Part shown: positions 1 through 5,981 of the stretch, one piece after another
Layout of the letters: each line of letters begins with the position of its first letter
Position numbering within the stretch: the stretch's first letter is position 1
DNA from: Lysobacteraceae bacterium
GTDB taxonomy: Bacteria > Pseudomonadota > Gammaproteobacteria > Xanthomonadales > Wenzhouxiangellaceae
Direction: 5' to 3'
DNA: 7,130 nt
Assembly (NCBI GenBank): GCA_020201235.1
Contig: JAIVHD010000026.1
Location: 1 to 7,130 of the forward strand
Notes under the pieces: model-generated
What the model was told of the DNA's origin: nothing
Seen by the model: the letters and a program-made list of their open reading frames with translations, nothing else
Database searches by the model: none
Program-made: the position numbers and the translations under genes

Positions 1-1
1 A

Positions 2-937
2 GGGATGATCCTGGCTGACGGGCAGCGGGAAGTGGTTCTTGCGCTGGGGGCTTCGGCGGGGCCGTGGGACCTGGCTTGCATGCAGATGCTGCGCGGGCTC
101 TTGCGCGACGGAGAGTTCCGGGTGGTGATGTGGATCGGCGGCGCACGGCGGATGGCTCGAATGGCGCCTGGGCCGGTGACGGTTGAGGACCTGCCCAGCG
201 TGTTGCAGCCCGGCGATTACCTGGCGGCGTGCAACGCGACGTTGCGATCTTCGGCCAGCGAGACGGCCGAATGGATGGATGGCGCGCGGGCGCGACGCGG
301 CTTGACGCTGAAACTGGCGACTGAATGTGAGCCGCTGGGTTCGGCGCTGGGAATGCTGAACTACCACGCCAGCGAAGCAGTGGACCGGGACGGCGAGAAT
401 CTGGTGGCGCCGAAGCAGCATTTGCCTAGGCCTCCGGCGCGGCCATTGCGCGAGGCGCTGGAGGGGATGCAGTCGGCGGGCCTGCTGGATTTCGATGGTG
501 ATCGCGAATTGATCTTGCGTTCGGCGGATGCGTGCCGGTATATCGCCGGCGGCTGGATGGAGGAATACGCGTGGCTGACCGCAGCCGAACTCGGCGCCGA
601 GCACGTGCACGCCGGGCTGGAGTTGACCTGGAACGCCGGCAGCGGAACCTCGCCGCGCAACGAGCTGGATTTGTTCGTGCTGCATCACAACCGCGCGCTG
701 ACCGTCGAGTGCAAGACCTCGAACATGGGTGAGGGCGAAACCACAGCGAAGATCCTCTACAAGCTCGACAGCATCGCCGATCGCTTGAGCTCGCTGCCGG
801 GCAACGCGGTGTTGCTGAGCGCGCGGGAAGTGCCGGAGTTGATCGTCAAGCGGGCGCGGGCGCAGGGGACCGCAGTGTTCGACGCCGAAAGGGTGGTGGC
901 GTTTCCAGAGTGGCTGGAGGAGTGGTTGGATGGTTAA
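2..937 (+). CDS. Card1/Can2-type CRISPR ancillary nuclease (DUF1887 family), 5'-partial
   Basis: The frame is open to the left edge; ATG at 5 is only the first Met in view, so the true start probably lies upstream. The visible 310 residues match the C-terminal two thirds of Card1/Can2 proteins: the end of a CARF-like domain (about residues 8-50), a linker, then a PD-(D/E)xK nuclease domain from about residue 180. NELD (D222) and ECKT (E235, K237) give the D...ExK metal-binding site, in the order and spacing of the family. The WMEEYAWLTAAELG helix before it and the lysine/arginine-rich C-terminal helices also fit. Known members are nucleases switched on by cyclic tetra-adenylate made by type III CRISPR complexes. 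No cas gene or array is visible here. The CARF stretch near residues 12-25 (LALGASAGPWDLA) lacks a clear GGTK signature, so ligand binding is uncertain. Family assignment is confident; function in this host is inferred. Confidence 0.8.
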   Translation, partial: GMILADGQREVVLALGASAGPWDLACMQMLRGLLRDGEFRVVMWIGGARRMARMAPGPVTVEDLPSVLQPGDYLAACNATLRSSASETAEWMDGARARRGLTLKLATECEPLGSALGMLNYHASEAVDRDGENLVAPKQHLPRPPARPLREALEGMQSAGLLDFDGDRELILRSADACRYIAGGWMEEYAWLTAAELGAEHVHAGLELTWNAGSGTSPRNELDLFVLHHNRALTVECKTSNMGEGETTAKILYKLDSIADRLSSLPGNAVLLSAREVPELIVKRARAQGTAVFDAERVVAFPEWLEEWLDG

Positions 938-944
938 CTTCATC

Positions 945-979
945 GGTTTCCGGTTTCCGGTTTCCGGTGGCCGGTGGCC
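945..979. repeat. 7-bp tandem repeat abutting a REP
   Basis: Three exact copies of GGTTTCC (945-951, 952-958, 959-965) are followed by two copies of the variant GGTGGCC (966-972, 973-979). A further GGTGGTG runs into the start of the REP unit at 983. The array begins eight bases after the stop codon of the nuclease gene and has no coding role that I can see. Copy number may be unstable through slippage. Confidence 0.85.
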
Positions 980-982
980 GGT

Positions 983-1065
983 GGTGCGCTTCGCTGCGCT
1001 CAACGGCACCCTACAAAACCCACTACGTCCTGCGTAGGGTGCCGTTGAGCGCAGCGAAGCGCACC
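983..1065. repeat. REP doublet, perfect inverted pair
   Basis: Two 32-base arms, 983-1014 and 1034-1065, are exact reverse complements around a 19-base spacer. The right arm begins GTAGGGTGCCGTTGAG and ends GCGCACC, the form of RAYT-associated REPs: a GTAG head followed by an imperfect palindrome. The heads face each other. The pair lies between the convergent nuclease gene and minus-strand operon, where the RNA hairpin could protect 3' ends or block read-through. It is non-coding. Confidence 0.9.
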
Positions 1066-1114
1066 GGTTTAACGAAACGACCAAAGAACCAACAGACCAA
1101 ATGACGATCGTTTC

Positions 1115-1146
1115 GTAGGGTGCCGTTGAGCGCAGCGAAACGCACC
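1115..1146 (+). repeat. Single REP unit
   Basis: This is a 32-base unit with the GTAG head, the same as 1034-1065 except for one base (GCGAAACGCACC instead of GCGAAGCGCACC). It has no inverted partner of its own. It ends 16 bases before the stop codon of the minus-strand gene at 1163, so it lies in that gene's 3' untranslated region. The 1066-1114 spacer holds degenerate GACCAAA-like units. Confidence 0.85.
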
Positions 1147-1162
1147 GGCTACGCAGCACCGG

Positions 1163-1597
1163 TTATTCAACAATTTTCGTAGCAGCCGATCCGATTGGCC
1201 AGGCGCGGACGAAGCCGCTGCCTCCGGAGAAGCAGAAGAAGCGTTGCCATTCGCCATTGAAGGTTCCACGGTCGTTGTCGGTGAATACGGCCTCGAGTTC
1301 CAGCGGATCTCCGAAAATGCTGTTATCCAGCGTCAGCGTGAAGCGGCGGCCGTAAAGCCGGCCCGTCACGCCGGGTTGCTGGCCGATCAAGCCACGGTAT
1401 CGATCGTCGACCCGGTCGACGATGCGCTGACCCGAGATCGGGATGACGCCGGTCTCCGATTCTGGACCGAATTCCAGGCTGAGGCGACTGGTGGCGATCA
1501 GTGTTCCATCGCCCACGTAGTGTTCGAGCACATAGTCGCGGGCTTCGGCTTGCACAGACGCCCATAGTAGAACCAGCAGTGCGGCGAATGCCTTCAT
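1163..1597 (-). CDS. Small exported protein of unknown function
   Basis: A 144-aa protein that I do not recognise. It begins MKAFAALLVLLWASVQAEA, a Sec signal peptide with likely cleavage around residues 17-19. The mature part (about 125 aa) has alternating hydrophobic residues, as in LYGRRFTLTLDN and LELEAVFTDNDRGTFNG, and looks like an all-beta periplasmic domain. There is one cysteine (C122). The frame stays open upstream to 1828, but the signal peptide fixes the start at 1597. The ATG overlaps the TGA of the upstream membrane-protein gene (ATGA), so translation is probably coupled to it; no strong ribosome binding site precedes it. A partnership with the upstream membrane protein is inferred from the overlap only. 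Confidence 0.7.
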   Translation of the reverse strand: MKAFAALLVLLWASVQAEARDYVLEHYVGDGTLIATSRLSLEFGPESETGVIPISGQRIVDRVDDRYRGLIGQQPGVTGRLYGRRFTLTLDNSIFGDPLELEAVFTDNDRGTFNGEWQRFFCFSGGSGFVRAWPIGSAATKIVE

Positions 1598-1833
1598 AAG
1601 GCCAGTAGGCTTATTGAGCTGCAGCCGATGGCTGTGACGCTGCAGATCAGGAGCAGCCAGCCGATGGTTCGAATCGGCCGGGGTTCTTCGGAGTCCAGTG
1701 CAAACACGAGCCCAATCGCGAGCGCCAGCACGAGAAACAGCAAGATGGAAGCGAGCAATATGGCTTCCGGTCGTTCCGCGATGGCGTTGATCCAGTCGAG
1801 GATTGTGGGTGCGGTCGATGATACCCATTCCAA
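1594..1833 (-). CDS. Small two-TM membrane protein, TTG start
   Basis: A 79-aa protein that I do not recognise. It has two hydrophobic helices, about residues 24-45 (ILLASILLFLVLALAIGLVF) and 56-78, separated by a charged loop (DSEEPRPIR). The start is TTG: no ATG is in frame between 1833 and the upstream stop, and GGAGAGG sits five bases before the TTG. It overlaps the next gene by ATGA, making a two-gene minus-strand operon with the exported protein ending at 1163. Function unknown; an inner-membrane location is likely. Confidence 0.65.
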   Translation of the reverse strand: MEWVSSTAPTILDWINAIAERPEAILLASILLFLVLALAIGLVFALDSEEPRPIRTIGWLLLICSVTAIGCSSISLLAL

Positions 1834-1838
1834 TGGTG

Positions 1839-1845
1839 CCTCTCC
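1839..1845 (-). promoter_or_regulatory. Ribosome binding site deciding a TTG start
   Basis: On the minus strand GGAGAGG is followed by CACCA and then TTG at 1833. This near-consensus Shine-Dalgarno at good spacing is the main reason to accept TTG as the start of the 79-aa membrane protein. Confidence 0.6.
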
Positions 1846-1900
1846 GAAGGTGGGTGCATGGGGTTAACGCTGGAGGGGGTGGGATTTTGAAATCGAGGCT

Positions 1901-1920
1901 GGTCGTTTGGTCGTTTGGTC
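1901..1920. repeat. 8-bp tandem repeat abutting a REP
   Basis: GGTCGTTT occurs at 1901-1908 and 1909-1916, followed by a partial GGTC at 1917-1920 that joins the GGTGCG of the REP at 1921. It parallels the heptamer array at 945-979. It lies in the untranslated gap upstream of the 1833 start. Confidence 0.7.
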
Positions 1921-2004
1921 GGTGCGTTTCGCTGCGCTCAACGGCACCCTACGCGGGCGGTCGGGGTTTCGTGGGGTGCCGTCGAGACCTACCTGAAACG
2001 CACC
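1921..2004. repeat. REP doublet with degenerate right arm
   Basis: The left arm, 1921-1952, is a good 32-base unit (GGTGCGTTTCGC ... CACCCTAC). The right arm, about 1971-2004, starts GTGGGGTGCCGTCGAG and ends GAAACGCACC, but its centre (ACCTACCT) differs and it is two bases longer. The GTAG head is mutated to GTGG. The doublet lies between the 3' end of the minus-strand gene at 2028 and the start of the one at 1833. Confidence 0.75.
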
Positions 2005-2027
2005 AAATGCATGTGCTGCAGCGCGTG

Positions 2028-2258
2028 TTACAGGATTCTGAAGAACAGCGACATCAGCCAGATGCCGAGCAGCAGGAGCAGTGCGCCCCAGACTCGACCC
2101 GCCGGCCCGCCACGTTGATTGAGCGCCATGAACAGCCCGCCGAACAGGGCCGGGCACGCCCAGAACAGCAGAATCACCAGTGCCGGGCCTTCCGGATGCA
2201 TGTTGGCCGCGATGGTCATCGCGATCAGGAGGAGTAAGACGCCGCCGAGAAATGCCAT
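2028..2258 (-). CDS. Small multi-TM membrane protein
   Basis: A 76-aa hydrophobic protein that I do not recognise. It has three likely membrane helices at about residues 3-19, 25-45 and 55-73, with a short basic loop (NQRGGPAGR) between the last two. I chose ATG at 2258 because the sequence then opens directly into the first helix (MAFLGGVLLLLIAMTIA). A TTG eight codons upstream (2282) is possible, but neither has a strong Shine-Dalgarno. It is divergent from the CsgG-family gene and on the same strand as the two genes to its left, from which the REP doublet at 1921 separates it. Function unknown. Confidence 0.6.
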   Translation of the reverse strand: MAFLGGVLLLLIAMTIAANMHPEGPALVILLFWACPALFGGLFMALNQRGGPAGRVWGALLLLLGIWLMSLFFRIL

Positions 2259-2467
2259 GGGTGATGTCCGATTCGGGTGCAATCAGTCAACGTGTGGGGA
2301 AGCGAAAATTTTAAATCCGCGGTTCACCCGCAAGCCTGCGTGTGCGGATTGAGGATAGCGGGTATGAGCATGCTTGCACGCGAAGGAATCATTGCCGGTT
2401 TAAAAAAAACCACCCATGAGCGTTTTCAAGGCATGGGCAATTCTGCCCGGAACTCAAGGAGGCAAGC
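2259..2467. promoter_or_regulatory. Divergent intergenic region
   Basis: This 209-base gap separates the minus-strand membrane protein from the plus-strand operon and must hold the operon promoter. It is locally AT-rich (AAAATTTTAAAT near 2306-2317; a run of eight A at 2402-2409). A weak sigma-70-like match, TTGCAC at 2374-2379 and TTTAAA at 2399-2404, has a 19-base spacer, so I do not trust it strongly. GGGCA-ATTC-TGCCC (2435-2448) can form a small hairpin just before the ribosome binding site. AATCAGTCAA at 2281-2290 recurs at 6947-6956. Confidence 0.4.
2456..2462 (+). promoter_or_regulatory. Strong ribosome binding site
   Basis: AAGGAGG, five bases (CAAGC) before the ATG at 2468, is a full consensus Shine-Dalgarno. 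It fixes the start of the CsgG-family gene and suggests high translation of the operon's first gene. Confidence 0.8.
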
Positions 2468-3445
2468 ATGAAACGTTTTTTCAATCCCTCGGAAACGTGC
2501 AACCCATTCCGTCTCATGGCTATAGTGATTTTTTGCTCGATCATGAGCGCGGGAGTCTTTGCAGGGCCGGTTCTCGCCGAATCTGGATATTCAGGCAGTC
2601 ATCTGAAGCCTGTCGTGGCGGTCTCTCGCTTTGATGACAGATCTTCCTATAACAGTGGCGCTGAATATTCCCTGTCCAACGCACTGACCGACCAGCTCAC
2701 TGATGCATTAATCCAGACCGATGCTTTCATCGTTCTGGAGCGTCAGGTGTTACAGGATGTTCTGGCCGAACAGGATTTTGCTGCCGGAGATCGCGTCTCA
2801 CAGTCCCAGTCGGCACGAATCGGTCAGTTGACCGGCGCTCAGGTGTTGGTGATGGGCACCGTGACGGATTTTGACCTTCAGGAGGGAGGCCGTCGCGGCG
2901 GACTGAACATTGGTGGCGTGAGGCTTGGCGGCAACAAACAGACGGCTCACGTGGGTCTGATTGTTCGGCTGGTTGACGCCACCACGGGAGAAGTGCTCGA
3001 CTCCCAGCGGATCTCCGGCAAGGCGGAATCGCGCGGCGCGACCATTGGCCTGGACATCGGCGGGATCAAATTCGATGGTGCCGATTTCAGCTCCACCCCG
3101 CTGGGCGAGGCCAGCCAGGAGGCTCTCGACGAGGCCGTGGCGTTTATTGCGCGGGAAGCGCGCAAAGTCCCCTTCCAAGCCCGAGTCGTGGAAGTGGATG
3201 ACCGCACCATCGTGATCTCGGCCGGCAGTCGCAACAACGTTCAGCAAGGCGCGCAATTCACCGTGATGTCGGTTGGTCGCGAACTCACGGACCCGTTCAC
3301 CGGCGAATTGCTGGGCTACGATCAAAGCCCGATTGGACGCATCAGCGTCAACCGTGTCTTTGATCGCTTTGCCTATGCCGACGGGAGCAGTCTAAGCGGC
3401 GCGGCCAAGATTGGCGACTTTGTGGTTATTGAACTGGGGCGCTGA
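2468..3445 (+). CDS. CsgG-family outer-membrane protein, no lipobox
   Basis: A 325-aa protein. Residues about 46-233 match the CsgG/HfaB family: the opening strand VVAVSRFDDRS, the helix ALTDQLTDALIQTDAFIVLERQVLQDVLAEQD, then IGQLTGAQVLVMGTVTDFDL. Two stretches correspond to CsgG's membrane beta-hairpins (about 133-170 and 180-208). CsgG forms an oligomeric outer-membrane pore that exports curli subunits. Residues about 234-325 (ARVVEVDDRTIVISAGS..., NNVQQGAQFTV, GRISVNRVFDRFAYA) form an extra beta-rich domain, like the C-terminal domain of FlgT and other CsgG relatives. The N-terminus is a signal peptide with likely cleavage after GPVLA (residue 37). Unlike CsgG it has no cysteine at the cleavage site, so it is probably not lipidated. 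It is the first gene of an operon, one base before the next ATG. Family assignment is confident; pore formation and cargo are inferred. Confidence 0.8.
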   Translation: MKRFFNPSETCNPFRLMAIVIFCSIMSAGVFAGPVLAESGYSGSHLKPVVAVSRFDDRSSYNSGAEYSLSNALTDQLTDALIQTDAFIVLERQVLQDVLAEQDFAAGDRVSQSQSARIGQLTGAQVLVMGTVTDFDLQEGGRRGGLNIGGVRLGGNKQTAHVGLIVRLVDATTGEVLDSQRISGKAESRGATIGLDIGGIKFDGADFSSTPLGEASQEALDEAVAFIAREARKVPFQARVVEVDDRTIVISAGSRNNVQQGAQFTVMSVGRELTDPFTGELLGYDQSPIGRISVNRVFDRFAYADGSSLSGAAKIGDFVVIELGR

Positions 3446-3446
3446 C

Positions 3447-3929
3447 ATGAGTCGCTCATTTTGCAGAAAATCTCCAAGCTCCACGGCAAGTCCGTCGCCC
3501 GCATTATGCGGGCGGCGTTTCGCCGCTTTGACTTTCATTGTCTTGCTGCTGGGCCTGGCGACAGCCACCGCCCAGGAAACACAACATCAGGATGCCGAGG
3601 AATCCCCTTACGGACCGGTCCGCCAGGACCCGCGTGTCGAGGCGCAGCATGATCCCTATTCACCCCGCCGGCACTCGGAAACAACTCACCAGCGCAATCC
3701 AACGGGGCTAAGAATACAGTCGGGCACCAGCCTCGCGTTGACCTTTGGCCACGACCACTATCAGGATGGTGCAACGCTTGCAGCCATTGTTCAGGGGCTG
3801 GAGGTGGGTGAACGTCTGGTGATTGAGCGCACCGAAACCGGCGTTCTGCTGCGCCGGCACGGTGGATCGCCCAGTCGAGCCTACGACTTTCTGGAGTCCG
3901 ATCCCCGTTCCGGGAGAGAAGAGCCATGA
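3447..3929 (+). CDS. Small exported protein in the CsgG-family operon
   Basis: A 160-aa protein that I do not recognise. The start at 3447 follows the previous TGA by one base; the frame is open further upstream inside the CsgG-family gene, but operon spacing and the signal peptide favour this ATG. It has a long n-region (residues 1-24, ending GRR), a hydrophobic core (FAALTFIVLLLGLATATA) and likely cleavage near ATAQ (residue 43). Next comes a low-complexity polar stretch rich in Gln, His, Pro and Arg (about 44-87). A compact C-terminal part follows (about 88-138: GLRIQSGTSLALTF, VGERLVIERTETGVLLRRHGG) that looks like short beta strands. Its stop overlaps the next gene's ATG. A partner or adaptor role for the CsgG-like protein is only an inference. 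It does not resemble CsgE or CsgF by eye. Confidence 0.7.
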   Translation: MSRSFCRKSPSSTASPSPALCGRRFAALTFIVLLLGLATATAQETQHQDAEESPYGPVRQDPRVEAQHDPYSPRRHSETTHQRNPTGLRIQSGTSLALTFGHDHYQDGATLAAIVQGLEVGERLVIERTETGVLLRRHGGSPSRAYDFLESDPRSGREEP

Positions 3930-5527
3930 GGGCGACCTTGGTCTCTGGTTTGGCCTTCGTCGCCTTGGTTGCCATGGGCCCACACTTCAAGTTGAGTGCA
4001 GACGAGCAAGGTCCATACCAGCAAAGCGAAGGAACATCACAGCAGGAGCCGGCTGTCGATAAGGTGGCAGCCCTTGGGCTGGCGAAAAGTATCTCGCGAA
4101 CAGCATCCCTTGCTGAAGAGCAGTTGGACAAGCTGATTTCCGAGCTTGATGCGGCGGAGTCTCGCCAGAAAATACTGATCGGGCGGCACCGTGGAGTGAC
4201 TCAGTATGGCAACTACCACCATCCGGAGCTGCGGCGGCTTGACCAACCCCTACTGCGAGGCCAGGAACGAGTCCGGGCCTTGCGGACACGGACTTCCCAG
4301 GCTCGCACGCTCGTGCGCACATTGACCACGCTTGATGCCTCTTTCAGCGCTGTTTCGGCAACTGAACTGGCCGTTGAGGGTGTGCAATTCCTTCAGGCTG
4401 CCGGTCGGCTGAGCGATCTCGGTGGGGCGACCCGCGAGCAGGCCAGCGCCTACCAGCAGACGGTTGATCAGATTCTTGCCAAGAATGAGACCTACAGTTA
4501 CGCTAACTTTCTGCTTCGCTTGCGGAACAATTGTTCTCCAGGTGCCGCGGCCACGGCTAGTTGTGCTGGTCTGGCATTCAACAACTTTGCCCGGCTGATT
4601 GCCAACTTCGCCGTCCAGGAAGCGGCCATCCGACAAATGCTGGACTCGTCCAGCGAAATCATTGCCTCCCGAATCCGCAGCTATGCCGAAATGGGTGCGC
4701 GGCATGCGCGAGAGGGGCGTGCTTTTGACTTCGACAATCTGGATCGTCCTGCCATTTTTGACATAGAGGTGCTTGCGCGCAGCACGGACTCGGTAATCAG
4801 CCTGCTCGACAATCGGAGCTTCTGGGCCAGGTGGTTCCGGAGCGGGGAGCAGTCGGCCTTGCGCGAGGGGGCTGAAGAGCTTAAACGCGACCTCGCGAGC
4901 GGCGCACAAAGCCGTGTCATGCGGCAGTTTCGGGCGGCCTACCAGGCTGCCCATGAAAGCGCCGGTATCGAAATGGAAATCAAGCAGATTGATAAGCAGG
5001 TCGACCAGCTATTGTCCGAAATCGAAGCACTGACCAAGCTCATGGATCGAATGGCCGAAGACTTGCGGGAACTCATGACGGTGCTGGAAGAAGCAGAAGA
5101 GGGAAACCAGGCCGAAGAGGCTGAACCTGAAGAGTCAGATGAAGGTACCTGCAAAGATGAGCTTGCCCAGAAGTACGCGCCGTACGCTCAGGAAGTCGAA
5201 GAATGCGATTTTTCTGACAGGGAAGATGAGGCTCAGGAAGATTTATCCGAGACCGATGAGATCGGCAATCAGGATGGAGATCCCAACTACTGCAGGGCAT
5301 TGGATCGTCCGCTTCCGGCCGGGATTGCGAGCACCGAATACTGCGGCATCCTGGCACCCCAACCGGGCATTCAGCAGTTCCAGGCCGCATGTGAAGGGCC
5401 CGGTAAGCTGGAAACACACACCTGCACCGTCGTCTACTGTAATCATGTGTTCTACCGCTGGGGTGCGGAGGATATCGTTGATTGTGTCGATAAGATTGCA
5501 GCGCAGAAAGACCGTCAGGCGCGCTAA
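3926..5527 (+). CDS. Exported coiled-coil protein with acidic linker and Cys-rich tail
   Basis: A 533-aa protein of unknown family, starting in an ATGA overlap with the previous gene. Signal peptide: residues 1-25, hydrophobic core LVSGLAFVALVAMG, likely cleavage after LSA. Residues about 44-340 are mostly helical and contain two cysteines (203, 213). A strong heptad-like coiled coil runs about 345-393 (MEIKQIDKQVDQLLSEIEAL...). A very acidic Glu-rich linker spans about 387-450. The C-terminal part has eight cysteines at 409, 427, 456, 473, 489, 500, 505 and 520, an even number compatible with disulfides in the periplasm or outside the cell. As the last gene of the CsgG-family operon it could be the exported or surface-displayed component, or a periplasmic scaffold; the sequence does not decide. 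The base composition and coding frame look uniform, with no sign of frameshift. Confidence 0.75.
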   Translation: MRATLVSGLAFVALVAMGPHFKLSADEQGPYQQSEGTSQQEPAVDKVAALGLAKSISRTASLAEEQLDKLISELDAAESRQKILIGRHRGVTQYGNYHHPELRRLDQPLLRGQERVRALRTRTSQARTLVRTLTTLDASFSAVSATELAVEGVQFLQAAGRLSDLGGATREQASAYQQTVDQILAKNETYSYANFLLRLRNNCSPGAAATASCAGLAFNNFARLIANFAVQEAAIRQMLDSSSEIIASRIRSYAEMGARHAREGRAFDFDNLDRPAIFDIEVLARSTDSVISLLDNRSFWARWFRSGEQSALREGAEELKRDLASGAQSRVMRQFRAAYQAAHESAGIEMEIKQIDKQVDQLLSEIEALTKLMDRMAEDLRELMTVLEEAEEGNQAEEAEPEESDEGTCKDELAQKYAPYAQEVEECDFSDREDEAQEDLSETDEIGNQDGDPNYCRALDRPLPAGIASTEYCGILAPQPGIQQFQAACEGPGKLETHTCTVVYCNHVFYRWGAEDIVDCVDKIAAQKDRQAR

Positions 5528-5702
5528 AAAGTTGCATGCTTAAAAGGGGCGTACAGCCTTTCGGGCCGAACAGGACAATCGATGATGCGTGGCAACGTGA
5601 TGTCAAAGAGCTGGAGCCGGCTGATTGGTCAGCCGGCGCCGGGTTAATTCAGGAATCTGGCGTCAAAGTTCATGCAGTAGCTGGTTCTTCGGGATCGGCT
5701 TG
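5528..5702. other. Non-coding gap after the operon
   Basis: No gene is seen. Short frames here lack ribosome binding sites and family signatures. The gap contains the perfect inverted repeat at 5616-5637 and runs into a RAYT remnant at about 5703. It could hold further decayed transposase sequence, but I cannot align it. Confidence 0.5.
5616..5637. terminator. Perfect stem-loop downstream of the operon, possible terminator
   Basis: GCCGGCTGA (5616-5624), loop TTGG, TCAGCCGGC (5629-5637): nine perfect, GC-rich base pairs with a four-base loop. It lies 88 bases after the operon stop. No T-tract follows (GCCGGGTTAATTC), so it is not a textbook intrinsic terminator. It may still act as a 3'-end barrier. 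The structure is certain, the function uncertain. Confidence 0.4.
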
Positions 5703-5832
5703 AGCATGGCGTCGTTAGGGCCGCGTCGCCGATTGGCCGTTTTCGACGTTTCACGGTTGGGCCCGGCAAGGTCATTACTCACCCGATTGGGGAATCGGCG
5801 AGTTACGGTTCGACGGATCGTTCGGCGAATGA
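5703..5832 (+). pseudogene. Truncated RAYT 3'-end remnant
   Basis: This stretch repeats the last part of the RAYT gene at 5982-6512. Bases 5731-5850 match 6411-6530 at 114 of 120 positions by eye, and similarity begins near 5703 (AGCATGG, from the family's NPVKHG motif) with a two-base indel before 5722. In the right frame it reads ADWPFSTFHGWARQGHY and ends at the same stop codon (5830-5832). Everything before the NPVKHG region is missing, so it cannot encode a transposase. It is followed by a REP doublet at the same distance as in the complete copy. Confidence 0.85.
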
Positions 5833-5844
5833 GGTCGCGTCAAT

Positions 5845-5928
5845 GGTGCGCTTCGCCTTCGGCTCAACGACACCCTACAGAACCGCTATTGTCCGCGTAG
5901 GGTGCCGTTGAGCGAAGCGAAGCGCACC
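5845..5928. repeat. REP doublet between RAYT remnant and RAYT gene
   Basis: The left arm, 5845-5878, is a 34-base variant (GGTGCGCTTCGCCTTCGG ... CACCCTAC). The right arm, 5897-5928, is a 32-base GTAG-headed unit with GAGCGAAGCG at its centre. The arms are inverted around an 18-base spacer. The pair ends 53 bases before the RAYT start. A small hairpin, CCCCG-GCGTT-CGGGG (5931-5945), follows. Confidence 0.85.
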
Positions 5929-5981
5929 GTCCCCGGCGTTCGGGGTACGATCAAACGCTGATACACTATCAAATCCCTGCC

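Noticed and set aside
983..1146. CRISPR array, given the nearby Card1-like gene
   Set aside because: The repeats are inverted, palindromic, GTAG-headed REPs with irregular spacing, and the same units recur beside a RAYT far from the nuclease gene.
1598..1828. Longer start for the exported minus-strand protein
   Set aside because: The added residues are Arg/His-rich, precede a clear signal peptide and lie in the shadow of the two-TM protein gene.
1803..2237. Plus-strand frames through the REP at 1921
   Set aside because: They read across the repeat and antisense to hydrophobic membrane-protein genes, giving Gln/Arg-rich low-complexity translations.
2798..3325. Open frame of 175 codons on the minus strand
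   Set aside because: It is antisense to the clear CsgG-family domain and shows no family features.
3535..4131. Open frame of 198 codons on the minus strand
   Set aside because: It lies antisense to the CsgG-operon genes, has low-complexity Pro/Arg/Gly composition and no ribosome binding site. The plus-strand genes have signal peptides and coupled junctions.
4250..4954. Open frame of 234 codons on the minus strand
   Set aside because: It is fully inside the 533-aa gene, with no domain signature; a long shadow frame is expected in GC-rich coding DNA.
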